A stretch of DNA of 37,971 nucleotides from Haloparvum sedimenti (GTDB lineage: Archaea > Halobacteriota > Halobacteria > Halobacteriales > Haloferacaceae): positions 7,525-45,495 of the forward strand of contig NZ_LKIR01000127.1 in assembly GCF_001462205.1 (NCBI RefSeq), given 5' to 3'. Under the pieces are notes generated by a model that saw only the letters and a program-made list of their open reading frames with translations, was not told the origin of the DNA and searched no databases. A program made the translations under genes and the position numbers. This document shows, one piece after another, positions 22,854 to 31,489 of this stretch; positions within the stretch are counted from its first letter, which is position 1; each line of letters opens with the position of its first letter.

Positions 22854-23712
22854 GAGGGTGAGTAATCGGGCAAGAGGGTGACTCCCCGGACGGTTTCGTC
22901 CGCGTTTCCCGCTCTGTCTCCGCAGCTTCCGATTTTGCTGTCGATCCTGCTGCTTGGAACAGCACCACCCAGAAAGCCCCAGCCGGCTCGACCGGCCGCC
23001 GTGAGACGGTCCGGGCTGCCTGCGGTGGCGGGCTGCCGGGCTGCGACTCACGGGCTCCCGCTCGTGCCTCGCGGGAACGCGGCACGCTCTGCGCGCTCGC
23101 GCCTCTCCACACCGCCCGCCGCGAGTGCTTGAGGCGCCGGGGCCGGATCGAGCCGGCTGCCCCTTTCAGTCCCACCCAGCACCGCAACCGCCCCGCAACC
23201 GCACAGCAGCCTCACACCTCCCCAACCTCGTCGGCGGCGCGGCCGCGAAACCGCACCGCAGGGCGGCCGCGCCGCCGCCTCCCTCGCGCGGTCGCGGCGA
23301 CACGCGTTGCGGTCGCCGCGGCGCGCGCCAACCGCACCGCCCTGCACAGCACCGCGAGCGCCTGACAGACGGACGTTTTTGGCGGATGAGGCAGAACTCC
23401 CGCCGTGAGTGCTGCCCTATTGCTCCAGCCACGGCACATCGCCCCGTCGGCTGTCCCACGCTCGGCGTCGCAGGCGCGCTACTGCACGCCTGCGAGCAGC
23501 GAGAGCTTGTCTCTCGCCCGCCGCGCGACCCTGACGCGCGCGAGGGAAGCCCGCCCGCGGCCGGAGCAACGCGGAGGCCGCGGGCGGCTGAGGCTGGGGA
23601 GGCGTGAGGCCCCGCTTGACTCGACAGCCGAACTAGAGACTCACCGAGCAACCGGCCTCGACGATAAACTCCACAAACCGGGTCCTGGCGGATTGAAAGG
23701 GCGAGGCCGGTC

Positions 23713-23783
23713 GCGGGCGCTCAGACGACCCCTATCGGCGCCGGGCATGGCGGAGAGGCGCCGATATGTCGCTGAGCGCCCGC
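23713..23783. repeat. Long imperfect inverted repeat (hairpin)
   Basis: GCGGGCGCTCAG at 23713-23724 pairs perfectly with 23772-23783, and ATCGGCGCC at 23734-23742 pairs perfectly with 23757-23765, giving 21 base pairs around a 14-nt loop with a small internal loop. The next bases outside also pair in part. It abuts the 75-bp tandem repeats. Confidence 0.85.
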
Positions 23784-23931
23784 GAGCGGTCGAGGGCTTT
23801 CTGAGTGTTGGCGGCAAGCGCAGCAGGTCGCTTGATCACACAAAAATCGACGTATGGCGAGCGGTCGAGGGCTTTCTGGATGTTGACCGCAAGCACAGCA
23901 GGTCGCTCACTCATGCAAAAAGTCGTGTCTC
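23782..23931. repeat. Two tandem 75-bp repeats
   Basis: Units 23782-23856 and 23857-23931 agree at about 58 of 75 positions, including the identical first 22 bases (GCGAGCGGTCGAGGGCTTTC then TG), the AGCAGGTCGCT word and a CAAAAA run. They end about 30 nt from the stop codon of the aminotransferase gene. Translation in any frame does not give a known protein, though the period is a multiple of three. Confidence 0.85.
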
Positions 23932-23962
23932 TCGGAAGACGAACCACCGAACTCTGTTCTAC

Positions 23963-25138
23963 TTACGCGTCGTACCCCTGTTCGTCCAGCGCTTCCTCCA
24001 GCGCCGACAGGAGGAACTCCACGTTCTTCGTGCGGGCGCCGTGGCCCATACAGCCCATGCGCCAGATGTCGCCGGCTAGGTCGCCGAGCCCGGAGGCGAT
24101 CTCCAGGTCGTGCTCGCTCAGGAGGTGGTCGATGACGGCGCCGTCGTCGACGCCGTCGGGGACGCGGACGGCGTTGAGACTCGGGAGCCAGAACTCGTCG
24201 TCCGCGTTCATCTCGAGCCCGAGCTCGCCCAGGCCGGCCTTCAGGTCGCCGGCCACCTCGCGGTGGCGCGCCCAGCGGTTCTCGATGCCCTCCTCCGCGA
24301 CGAGGCGGAGGGCCTCGCGGAGCGCGTAGACGTTGGTGATGGGTGCGGTGTGGTGATAGGCGCGCTCGTCGCCCCAGTACCCCTCCAAAAGCGAGAGGTC
24401 GAGGTACCACGACCGCGGCTCTTCCTCGCGGTCGAGCACCTTGTCCATCGCGCGGTCGTTCAGCGTGAGGGGGCTCGCGCCTGGCGGACAGGAGAGACAC
24501 TTCTGCGGGCCGGAGTAGGCCACGTCGATGTCCCACTCGTCGACGCGGAGCTCCACGCCGCCGAGCGAGGTGACCGAATCCGCGATCACGTACGCGTCGT
24601 GGTCGTGTGCGATGCTCGTCAACTCGGGGACCTCCGGCTGGAGCACGCCGGTCGACGTCTCGGCGTGGACGAAGCCGAACACGTCGGGCTGGTGCTCCTC
24701 GAAGGCCGCCTCAACGTCTGCGGGGTCGAGCGGCTCGCCCCACGGCGCGTCGACCTCGACGACCTCGCCGCCGGCGCGGCGCGCCATCGAGGCCATCCGG
24801 CCGCCGAAGTAGCCGTTCGTCGGCACGAGCATCGTCTCGCCGGGCTCGACGAGGTTACCGATGGCGGCCTCCATCGACGCGGAGCCGGTCCCCGAGACGG
24901 GGATGGTCCACTGGTTGTCCGTGCGGAACGTGTACCGGAGCAGCTCCTGCGTCTCGTTCATCATCTCGACGAACGAGGGGTCGAGGTGACCGACCAGCGG
25001 CGTGCTCATCGCGCGGAGCACGCGCGGGTGGACCGGGCTCGGGCCGGGCCCCATCAGCGTTCGATCCGGCGGCGTCAGCTCTCCAACATCGGGCGCCTCG
25101 GCGTGACCGGGCGCCTCCTGCTCGGGCGTGCGGGACAT
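23963..25138 (-). CDS. Class V PLP aminotransferase (alanine-glyoxylate/serine-pyruvate type)
   Basis: 391 residues. It resembles alanine-glyoxylate, serine-pyruvate and ureidoglycine-glyoxylate aminotransferases: Met-Gly-Pro-Gly-Pro-Ser (29-34), Val-Ser-Gly-Thr-Gly-Ser (81-86), Ala-Glu-Thr-Ser-Thr-Gly-Val (159-165), Asp187 in Ala-Asp-Ser-Val-Thr-Ser-Leu-Gly-Gly, and the PLP lysine Lys213 in Gly-Pro-Gln-Lys-Cys-Leu. Substrate cannot be decided; glyoxylate or purine-ring nitrogen disposal are possible. The second Met (Met-Ser-Arg-Thr) at 25138 is preferred by its distance from a T-rich element; ATG 25144 would add two residues. It lies downstream of thrS on the same strand with an 88-nt gap. 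Confidence 0.92.
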   Translation of the reverse strand: MSRTPEQEAPGHAEAPDVGELTPPDRTLMGPGPSPVHPRVLRAMSTPLVGHLDPSFVEMMNETQELLRYTFRTDNQWTIPVSGTGSASMEAAIGNLVEPGETMLVPTNGYFGGRMASMARRAGGEVVEVDAPWGEPLDPADVEAAFEEHQPDVFGFVHAETSTGVLQPEVPELTSIAHDHDAYVIADSVTSLGGVELRVDEWDIDVAYSGPQKCLSCPPGASPLTLNDRAMDKVLDREEEPRSWYLDLSLLEGYWGDERAYHHTAPITNVYALREALRLVAEEGIENRWARHREVAGDLKAGLGELGLEMNADDEFWLPSLNAVRVPDGVDDGAVIDHLLSEHDLEIASGLGDLAGDIWRMGCMGHGARTKNVEFLLSALEEALDEQGYDA

Positions 25139-25226
25139 ACGCATGGACGTGCGGCTGGCGGGGGCAAAAACGCGACGGAAGGGGAACGCGGCCGCGGGGT
25201 GCCGGTGCCCGACACCCCGTATCGCC

Positions 25227-27176
25227 TTACTCCGCGTCGATGAAGTCCGGCTCGACGCGCTTCTCGTCGCGCTCCGTCTCGAGGTGGGAGACGAACTCCT
25301 CGAGGGCCACGTCGTTGCGCTCGTTCTCGAAGCGGTCGCGGACGGAGACCGTGCCGGCTTCCTCCTCGTCGCCGCCGACGACGACCATGTACGGGAGTCG
25401 GTCGTCGTGGGCCTCTCGGATCTTGCGCCCCACCGTCCAGTCGCGGTCCTCGACCTCGACGCGGAGGCCGACGTCCTCGAGCGCGTTCTTCACGCGGTGG
25501 GCGTAGCCGAGGGTGTCGTCGGAGACCGGGAGCACGCGGACCTGCTCGGGCGCGAGCCACAGCGGGAAGTTCCCGTTGAAGTGCTCGATCAGCACCATGA
25601 AAAAGCGCTCGTAGGAGCCGTACAGCGCGCGATGGATCATCACCGGGCGGTGCTCCTCGTTGTCCTCGCCCGTGTACGAGAGGTCGAACCGCTCGGGCAT
25701 GTTGAAGTCGAGTTGGACCGTCGGGCCGTCCCAGAGGCGGCCGAGCGCGTCCTCGAACGAGAAGTCGATCTTCGGGCCGTAGAACGCGCCGTCGCCCGCC
25801 TCCACGTCGTAGTCGTAGCCGCCCGACTCCAGCACGTCGCGGAGCTGGTCCTCCGCGGACTCCCAGATCTCGTCGCTGCCGACGGACTTCTCGGGGCGGG
25901 TCGCCAGCGCGACCTCCACGTCCAGTCCGACCGTCTCGACGACCTCGAAGATCATCTCGATGACCGTCTCGATCTCCCGTCGGATCTGGTCCGGGCGGAC
26001 GAACAGGTGGCCGTCGTCGATGGTGAACGACCAGACGCGCGAGAGCCCGGAGAGCTCGCCGCGCTGCTCCTTGCGGTACACCTTCCCGTTCTCGAAGTAG
26101 CGCTTGGGGAGGTCGCGGTACGACCACGTCTTCTGGTCGAAGATGGTCGCGTGGCCCGGGCAGTTCATCGGCTTGAGGCCGTACTCCTCGTCGTTGACGT
26201 CGAGGAGGAACATGTCGTCCTTGTAGTTCTCGTAGTGGCCCGACTGCTTCCACAGCTCCGTCCGGAAGACGTGGGGCGTCTCGACCTCGTCGTAGCCGTG
26301 TTCGCGGTTGAGCCGGTCGGCGTACTCCGAGAGCTCCCGGAGCACCGTCTTCCCGTTGGGGTGGTACAGCGGAAGCCCCGGCCCCGTCACGGTCGGGATG
26401 GAGAACAGGTCCATCTCCTGGCCGATCTTGCGGTGGTCGCGCTCCTTGGCCTGCTCGCGCAGCTCGAGGAACTCCTCGAGGTCCTTCTCGGAGGGGAACG
26501 CCGTGCCGGAGACGCGCGTCAGCGTCTCGTTGTCCTCCTCGCCGCGCCAGTAAGCCGCGGAGATGTCGAGCAGCTCGACCGCCCCGACCTCGCCGGTCGA
26601 GGCGACGTGGGGGCCCTGACAGAGGTCCTGCCAGTCGTCCTGCTCGTAGAAGGTGACCGTCTCCTCGTCGGCCTCCTCGTCGAGGATCTGACGCTTGAAC
26701 TCGTTGTCCTCGTAGATCGAAAGCGCCTCCTCGCGGGAGCGCTCGACGCGCTCGATGTCGTAGTCGGCCTCGATGATCGACTCCATCTCCGACTCGATCT
26801 CCGCGAGGTCCTCCTCGTCGAGGTCGACGTTCGCCACGTCGTAGTAGAACCCCTCGTCGGTCGGCGGGCCGATGGTCAGCTTCGCCTCGGGGTACAGCCG
26901 CTGGAGCGCCTGCGCGAAGACGTGGGCCGCGGAGTGACGCAACACCTGCAGGTACTCGTCGGACTGGTCGGTGACGATCTCGACGTGGGCGCCGTCGTGG
27001 ACCGCGGCGTGCTTGCTCACCAGCTCGCCATCGATCTTGCCCGCAACCGTGTCACGACCGAGCCCCGGGCCGATCTCGTAGGCCACGTCCTCCAGTGTCG
27101 CCCCCGCCGGCACGGAGAGTTCTGATCCGTCCGGGAGGACGACCGTCACGTCGGCCTGAGCATCGGTCTCGCTCAT
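25227..27176 (-). CDS. thrS: Threonyl-tRNA synthetase (bacterial type)
   Basis: 649 residues, charging tRNA-Thr. Domains: TGS (about 8-70), SAD editing domain with the His81-x3-His85 and Cys186-x3-His190 zinc-like site that removes mischarged serine (spacing as in E. coli His73/His77/Cys182/His186), class II catalytic domain (about 260-535) with Pro-Met-Asn-Cys-Pro-Gly-His holding the active-site zinc cysteine and Arg-Val-Trp-Ser-Phe-Thr-Ile-Asp-Asp near motif 2, and an anticodon-binding domain (about 545-640). Many euryarchaea instead have an archaeal editing domain; the bacterial-type form is known in haloarchaea. A TATA-like TTTAAGCG element (27201-27208) lies 27 nt upstream, so the transcript is leaderless. 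Confidence 0.97.
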   Translation of the reverse strand: MSETDAQADVTVVLPDGSELSVPAGATLEDVAYEIGPGLGRDTVAGKIDGELVSKHAAVHDGAHVEIVTDQSDEYLQVLRHSAAHVFAQALQRLYPEAKLTIGPPTDEGFYYDVANVDLDEEDLAEIESEMESIIEADYDIERVERSREEALSIYEDNEFKRQILDEEADEETVTFYEQDDWQDLCQGPHVASTGEVGAVELLDISAAYWRGEEDNETLTRVSGTAFPSEKDLEEFLELREQAKERDHRKIGQEMDLFSIPTVTGPGLPLYHPNGKTVLRELSEYADRLNREHGYDEVETPHVFRTELWKQSGHYENYKDDMFLLDVNDEEYGLKPMNCPGHATIFDQKTWSYRDLPKRYFENGKVYRKEQRGELSGLSRVWSFTIDDGHLFVRPDQIRREIETVIEMIFEVVETVGLDVEVALATRPEKSVGSDEIWESAEDQLRDVLESGGYDYDVEAGDGAFYGPKIDFSFEDALGRLWDGPTVQLDFNMPERFDLSYTGEDNEEHRPVMIHRALYGSYERFFMVLIEHFNGNFPLWLAPEQVRVLPVSDDTLGYAHRVKNALEDVGLRVEVEDRDWTVGRKIREAHDDRLPYMVVVGGDEEEAGTVSVRDRFENERNDVALEEFVSHLETERDEKRVEPDFIDAE

Positions 27177-27200
27177 ACTTCGGTCAAACCGGACGAGGGG

Positions 27201-27208
27201 TTTAAGCG
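27201..27208 (-). promoter_or_regulatory. TATA-like box of thrS
   Basis: On the minus strand the sequence reads CGCTTAAA, centred about 28 nt before the thrS ATG (27176). Confidence 0.55.
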
Positions 27209-27278
27209 TTGTTGGACGGCGCGAGTCCCTCCCACGGTTCCGGGGCGACTGCGGGGGATCGCGGCCGGGGCCGCGGGC

Positions 27279-27818
27279 TCACAGATACGGCCGCAACACG
27301 GCCCCGTCGTGGAGGTTCTCGGGCACCGCCTCGAACCAGCGCGCCGCCCGGATCGTCTCGCCCTCGACGCCCAGTTCCGCAACCGGCGGAATGGCTCCTT
27401 CGGCGGTCGCCGCGAGGACGTAGCACTCGCCGCGGTACGCGACCGCGTCCTCGACAACGTCCCCGGCCGACGCGTCCGGGGGCACGTCCGCGCTGGAGAC
27501 GTACAGCTGATCGAGCACGACGAGTCGGTCCCCGACGACCGCCTCCAGCGCGGTCTCCTCGCGGACCTCGCGCGCGGCCGCCTCCGCGAGCGTCTCGCCT
27601 GGTTCCACGCCGCCGCCCGGGAGCGTCCATCCCTCCGACCAGCCGTTCTTGACGAGCGCGATGCGACCCGCGGGGTCCAGCACTCGCGCCGCGACCGCCC
27701 GCGCCGTGCCCTCGGTCGCCCACGCCTCGAACTTCGTGAGTCGATCCGGGTCGACCCGGATCAGGTGCGGTTCGCGCGGCGCGTCGGCGTCCGCGGCGTC
27801 ACCGTCCACCCCCGTCAC
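27279..27818 (-). CDS. Nudix hydrolase
   Basis: 179 residues, starting at a GTG that overlaps the cupin stop by 4 nt (GTGA), so the two are translationally coupled. Nudix enzymes cleave nucleoside diphosphates linked to another group. The Nudix box is at about 67-91: [10 protein letters not shown] then Ala-Arg-Glu-Val-Arg-Glu-Glu-Thr-Ala. The last conserved glycine is replaced by Ala (Glu-Glu-Thr-Ala instead of Glu-Glu-Thr-Gly), a mild deviation that need not remove activity, as both metal-binding Glu residues remain. The conserved Trp-Thr-Leu-Pro-Gly-Gly-Gly precedes it. Substrate is unknown. Only the GTG start fits the operon spacing. Confidence 0.9.
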   Translation of the reverse strand: MTGVDGDAADADAPREPHLIRVDPDRLTKFEAWATEGTARAVAARVLDPAGRIALVKNGWSEGWTLPGGGVEPGETLAEAAAREVREETALEAVVGDRLVVLDQLYVSSADVPPDASAGDVVEDAVAYRGECYVLAATAEGAIPPVAELGVEGETIRAARWFEAVPENLHDGAVLRPYL

Positions 27819-28300
27819 GGCTCCTCGTCCTCCCAGTAGTCGACGTCGTCGTCGATCCGGTAGTAGCCCGACAGCGAGCGCGCCTCCTCGCTCCCGGGCG
27901 GCGCGCCGGCGTAGACGCCGAACTTCTCCGAGTCGGGGTAAACCGTCACGTCCGGTTCGTTCATCGTGGACATCGCGAGGTAGCGGACCGGCTCCTCGCC
28001 GTCGTTGACGACGCGGTGGCCGCCGGATTCGTCGGCGGGGAACGCGACGTAATCGCCGGCCTCGATCGGGATCGGTTCCTCGGGCGTCCGGAGCGTTCCC
28101 GACCCGGCGAGGACGTAGATCGCCTCCTCGTTGCCGGCGTGGTAGTGATAGGGCCACGACTTCGCGCCGGCGGGGAGTTCGTAGAGGCTACAGCCGATCT
28201 CCTCGCCGTCCGCGGCCGCGGCGAGACGCTTGCGGCGGAACGGCGGGTCGCCGCGGTCGCCCGCCTCCCAGTCGAGGTCGGCCTCGTTGACGGGGTCCAT
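27815..28300 (-). CDS. Cupin-domain protein
   Basis: 161 residues. The double-stranded beta-helix carries cupin motif 1 at about 51-66 ([14 protein letters not shown]) with His52, His54 and Glu58/59 as metal ligands, and motif 2 near 82-97 (Gly-Asp-Tyr-Val-Ala-Phe-Pro-Ala-Asp, then Gly-Gly-His). This combination resembles cupins of unknown substrate in haloarchaea. It starts at ATG 28300, 27 nt after the TATA-like TTTTGC (minus strand), and is followed by the overlapping Nudix gene. The two may act in one pathway; which cannot be seen. Confidence 0.9.
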   Translation of the reverse strand: MDPVNEADLDWEAGDRGDPPFRRKRLAAAADGEEIGCSLYELPAGAKSWPYHYHAGNEEAIYVLAGSGTLRTPEEPIPIEAGDYVAFPADESGGHRVVNDGEEPVRYLAMSTMNEPDVTVYPDSEKFGVYAGAPPGSEEARSLSGYYRIDDDVDYWEDEEP

Positions 28301-28324
28301 GCGTGTGCCCACGCGGGAGGGGCG

Positions 28325-28330
28325 CAAAAT
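28325..28330 (-). promoter_or_regulatory. TATA-like box of the cupin-Nudix operon
   Basis: ATTTTG on the minus strand, 27 nt before the ATG at 28300. The rest of the 347-nt gap 28301-28647 holds the structured repeat copy B; nothing else is seen. Confidence 0.5.
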
Positions 28331-28489
28331 CCTTCTCCCGTTCGAGAGTTCGCGACCGCCGCGACGCTCGACACGAACGCGGTCGACAGGACCGGTAACG
28401 GGAGCGGGCCGAGAACCACGCATTGATCGTGCCTTGGCGGGAGGCGGTTTGGTGCGGTGCTGAGGCGGTGTGGTGCAGTACTGTGGCAG

Positions 28490-28635
28490 TTTCTGTCAAG
28501 ATTGTGGTACCGCGGCGGCGCGAGGGCGCGAAGCGCCCGGAGCGCCGACCGCGGCCCCTTTTTGATCGACATTTTTCAAGGACGGGTGAGCGCGGCGCGA
28601 AGCGCCGCCGCGAACCCGACGCAGAAAAAGGTCGG
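28490..28635 (-). repeat. Structured intergenic repeat, copy B (inverted partner of 13288-13431)
   Basis: About 146 bp, the reverse complement of copy A with roughly a dozen differences including three small indels. All three hairpins are kept: CCGAC/GTCGG, the GCGGCGC-TTC-GCGCCGC stem, and the long three-part hairpin, where the outer A-U pair of copy A becomes a G-U pair. It ends 12 nt before the helicase ATG (28648). The flank 28441-28489 has degenerate repeats like the 22-bp array of copy A. Confidence 0.85.
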
Positions 28636-28647
28636 GGCACAGTCGTT

Positions 28648-31035
28648 ATGCCGGTCCGTGCCCGACCGGGAGGTATCGTGGAGACGGGAGACGACGTCGT
28701 CGACTGGTTGCGCTCGCGGCCCTACTACGAGGGACAGATCGCTGAGCATCGCCGGGTGCCGGGCCGGGAACCCTCGTTCGCGGACGTGGACCTGGAGCCG
28801 CGGCTGGCGGACGCGCTCGCCGACCGCGGGATAGACAAGTTGTACGAACATCAGGCCGAGGCCATCGAGGCGGTCCGCGACGGGAAGGACGCGGTTATCG
28901 CCACCGAGACCGCGAGCGGGAAGTCGCTGGCGTACACGGTCCCCGCCTTCGAGAACGCGATGGACCACGGCGGGCGGACGCTGTATCTCGGCCCGCAGAA
29001 CGCCCTCATCTCCGACCAGGAGGAGACGCTGTCGGCGCTGGCCGGCGATCTGGGATTCGGGAGCCGGGTGTCGGTCGACACCTACACCGGCAGACTGTCG
29101 AAGTCGGAGAAGCGTGACGTTCGGGATCGGCGGCCGACGGTCCTGCTGTCGAACCCGGACATGCTGCACTACGCGCTGTTGCCGTACGGCTACCGGCTCT
29201 GGGAGTGGTTCTTCTCCTCGTTAGAGCTGGTCGTGATCGACGAGGTCCACAACTACCGCGGCGTGTTCGGGTCGGGCGTCGCGCTCGCGCTGCGGCGGCT
29301 CAACAGGCTCTGTGAGCGGTTCGGTGCGGACCCCCAGTACGTCTGCTGTTCCGCGACCATCGGGAATCCGGTCGAGCACGCCGCGACTGTCACCGGCCGG
29401 CCGGAGGGAAACTTCGCGCTCGTGGACGAGGACGCCTCGGGACGCGGGCCGCGCGACTGGGTGCTGTGGAACCCGCCGGAGTACGACGACGACTGGCAGG
29501 AGCGCGGGAGCGGGCGCCGGAAGTCGAGCCACACCGAGACGAAGCGGCTGTTCGTGGATCTGGTCCAGCAGGGCCACCAGACGCTGACGTTCACGCGGGC
29601 GCGTCAGACGGCGGAACAGTACGCGACGGACAGCGCGGACGACCTCCGCGACCGCGGCGAGCGGGAGCTGGCCGGCAAGGTCGGCGCGTATCAGGCGGCG
29701 CTCAAAGACGACACGCGTCGCGACCTCGAGGCACGGCTACACGACGGCGACCTCCGCGGCGTCTGGTCGACCAACGCGCTGGAACTCGGCGTGGACGTGG
29801 GGGGACTCGACGCGGTCCTCATGGACGGCTACCCCGGAACCCGGATGAACACGTTCCAGCAGGCCGGCCGCGCGGGCCGCGGTGACGACCCCGCGCTCGT
29901 GGTGCTGGTCGGCGGCGAGGACCAGCTCGATCAGTACCTGCTGTCCAACCCCGAGGACCTCTTCGAGGCGCCGCCGGAGGACGCCATCTGCGACCCGGAG
30001 AACGACCAGCTCCTCCCGCGCCACGTCGCCTGCGCGGCCGACGAGAACTGGCTCGCGCCGAGGGACCGCGACCACTTCGGCGACGAGTTCCCCGGGATCG
30101 TCGCGGAGTTCACCGAGAACGGCGTGCTCGACCGTCGCGAGACGCGGGATGGGACGCGCTGGACGTTCAACGGCGACGCGAGCCCGCAGCACGAGATGAA
30201 CCTGCGGACCGCCGAGGAGCGCGAGGTGGACCTGATCGACACCGGTCGCAACGAGACGGTCGCCTCGCTCGGACTCTCGGACGCGATGCGCGACGCCCAT
30301 CCGGGCGCCATCTACCATCAGCAGGGCCGCACCTACGAGGTGACGAAGCTGGACCTCAACCGCGACGTGGCGGAGCTGTCGACGACGTGGGCCGACTACT
30401 ACACGCAGGTCCTCACCGAGAAGGACGTTGTCGTGAACGAGGACCTCGACGAGCGTCCGCTCTCCGCGCGGCCGGACACCCCGGTCCGGTTCGCGGACGT
30501 GACCGTTACCGAGCGCGTGACGGGGTTCGAGCGCCGCGACTCCTCGACCGGCGAATCGCTGGGACAGAAGACGCTCGACCTCCCCGAGACGACCCTCCGC
30601 ACGCGGGCGCTCTACTTCCCGGTTCCGGAGGACGTGGAGACGGACATGCGTGCTGACCACGGCGAGCACGGCTTCAATGGCGGCATTCACGCGGCCGAGC
30701 ACGGCGTCATCTCGCTTTTCCCCTTTCACCTGCTGTGTGACCGCTCGGACGTGGGCGGTCTCTCGACGCCGTATCACCCCCACACCGACGCCGCAACCGT
30801 CTTCGTCTACGACGGGTATCCCGGCGGCGTCGGACTGACGCGGCGGGGGTTCGAGCGCGTCGAGGAGCTGTTCGCGCGGACGGCCCGACTCATCGAGGGG
30901 TGCGACTGCACGGACGGCTGTCCCGCGTGCGTCCAGTCGCCCCACTGCGGCAACGCGAACGAGCCGCTGGCGAAGGCGCCCGCGACGCAGCTCCTGTACC
31001 GACTCGTCGACGCGCCCAGTCCGGCCGCGGATTGA
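28648..31035 (+). CDS. DEAD/DEAH-box helicase with C-terminal DUF1998 (MrfA-like)
   Basis: 795 residues. It is a superfamily 2 helicase of the YprA/MrfA type, known in Bacillus for repair of mitomycin C damage. Walker A is Thr-Ala-Ser-Gly-Lys-Ser (88-93), Walker B is Val-Ile-Asp-Glu-Val-His (about 192-197), motif III is Cys-Ser-Ala-Thr-Ile, and motif VI is Gln-Gln-Ala-Gly-Arg-Ala-Gly-Arg. The C-terminal Cys cluster Cys-Asp-Cys-Thr-Asp-Gly-Cys-Pro-Ala-Cys, with a further Cys in Ser-Pro-His-Cys-Gly, is the zinc site seen in MrfA-like proteins. ATG 28648 is chosen because the frame upstream runs through the structured repeat. The promoter must lie in or next to that repeat (a GCAGAAAAAGG run is near). 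Confidence 0.92.
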   Translation: MPVRARPGGIVETGDDVVDWLRSRPYYEGQIAEHRRVPGREPSFADVDLEPRLADALADRGIDKLYEHQAEAIEAVRDGKDAVIATETASGKSLAYTVPAFENAMDHGGRTLYLGPQNALISDQEETLSALAGDLGFGSRVSVDTYTGRLSKSEKRDVRDRRPTVLLSNPDMLHYALLPYGYRLWEWFFSSLELVVIDEVHNYRGVFGSGVALALRRLNRLCERFGADPQYVCCSATIGNPVEHAATVTGRPEGNFALVDEDASGRGPRDWVLWNPPEYDDDWQERGSGRRKSSHTETKRLFVDLVQQGHQTLTFTRARQTAEQYATDSADDLRDRGERELAGKVGAYQAALKDDTRRDLEARLHDGDLRGVWSTNALELGVDVGGLDAVLMDGYPGTRMNTFQQAGRAGRGDDPALVVLVGGEDQLDQYLLSNPEDLFEAPPEDAICDPENDQLLPRHVACAADENWLAPRDRDHFGDEFPGIVAEFTENGVLDRRETRDGTRWTFNGDASPQHEMNLRTAEEREVDLIDTGRNETVASLGLSDAMRDAHPGAIYHQQGRTYEVTKLDLNRDVAELSTTWADYYTQVLTEKDVVVNEDLDERPLSARPDTPVRFADVTVTERVTGFERRDSSTGESLGQKTLDLPETTLRTRALYFPVPEDVETDMRADHGEHGFNGGIHAAEHGVISLFPFHLLCDRSDVGGLSTPYHPHTDAATVFVYDGYPGGVGLTRRGFERVEELFARTARLIEGCDCTDGCPACVQSPHCGNANEPLAKAPATQLLYRLVDAPSPAAD

Positions 31036-31064
31036 GTCCGCCGGGACCGATCACCCGCCGGTTC

Positions 31065-31259
31065 TCAGCCGGACCACTCGCCACCCATATCGCCCGCGAC
31101 GCGGTCGCGCCACGTCTCGAACCTGCGGTCGCAGTCCGGGTTCTCCGCGACGTGGTCGACGAAGCCTGCGCCGGGATCCGCCAGCGCGGCGCCGCAGAAC
31201 GGGCACTCGTTCGGATCGCTCCACGTCGCTTCGACGGTCGTGGGGGTTTCGGCCGACAT
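31065..31259 (-). CDS. Small C2HC zinc-finger protein
   Basis: 64 residues. Cys19-x2-Cys22 (Cys-Pro-Phe-Cys-Gly), then His36 and Cys43 form a C2HC zinc site. The pattern Phe-Val-Asp-His-Val-x-Glu-Asn-Pro-Asp-Cys and the Arg-Phe-Glu-Thr-Trp end recall small haloarchaeal zinc proteins; family naming (DUF7501) is from memory. A TATA-like element (minus strand TTTATTTT, about 31285-31292) stands 28 nt upstream of the ATG. It converges on the helicase gene. Role unknown; binding to nucleic acid or protein are both possible. Confidence 0.8.
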   Translation of the reverse strand: MSAETPTTVEATWSDPNECPFCGAALADPGAGFVDHVAENPDCDRRFETWRDRVAGDMGGEWSG

Positions 31260-31458
31260 GAGAGAGGATCACGTCTGCCTGCAAAATAAAGACACACGTA
31301 TGGGCAGAAAATCTGAACAGAAATGGTCTTAGAGCCGATAACTGCGGGTCAATGTTGTGGTCTCCTGTCTGAATACGCATAAATAAAAACGTTCGTAATT
31401 GTTCGTCATCGGGATATCCCCCCGAACTGGTTCGACCACTGACGAGAACGGCCACGAA

Positions 31459-31466
31459 GTTTATGG
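31459..31466 (+). promoter_or_regulatory. TATA-like box of the lipoprotein gene
   Basis: GTTTATGG is centred 27 nt before ATG 31490. Another in-frame ATG (31463) lies inside the box and so is not the start. Confidence 0.55.
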
Positions 31467-31489
31467 CCGGAAGTCGTCAACGGGCGTCC

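Larger units (their letters stand above)
22854..23962. other. 1.1-kb gene-free, repeat-bearing region
   Basis: No convincing gene is seen on either strand: open frames here are rich in Arg, Pro and Ala and have no protein-like pattern or promoter. The + strand from about 23160 to 23370 is rich in C and A with recurring ACCGCA/AACCGC words. A GGACTGAAAGGG word occurs on the minus strand near 23163-23175 and GGATTGAAAGGG on the plus strand near 23690-23701, so an imperfect inverted pair borders about 540 bp. A hairpin (23713-23783) and two 75-bp repeats (23782-23931) follow. A remnant of a non-coding mobile or repetitive element is possible; no transposase remains. Confidence 0.6.

Noticed and set aside
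23713-23783. tRNA-like hairpin
   Set aside because: It is one long hairpin, without the cloverleaf arms, GTTC-type T loop or acceptor pairing of a tRNA.
22854-23962. IS element with transposase remnant
   Set aside because: No DDE, HUH or TnpB-like residues were seen in any frame; only repeat-like termini are left.
27818-28157. Upstream extension of the Nudix gene in its frame
   Set aside because: It would lie within the cupin gene, which is coding in another frame, and the GTGA overlap gives a natural start.
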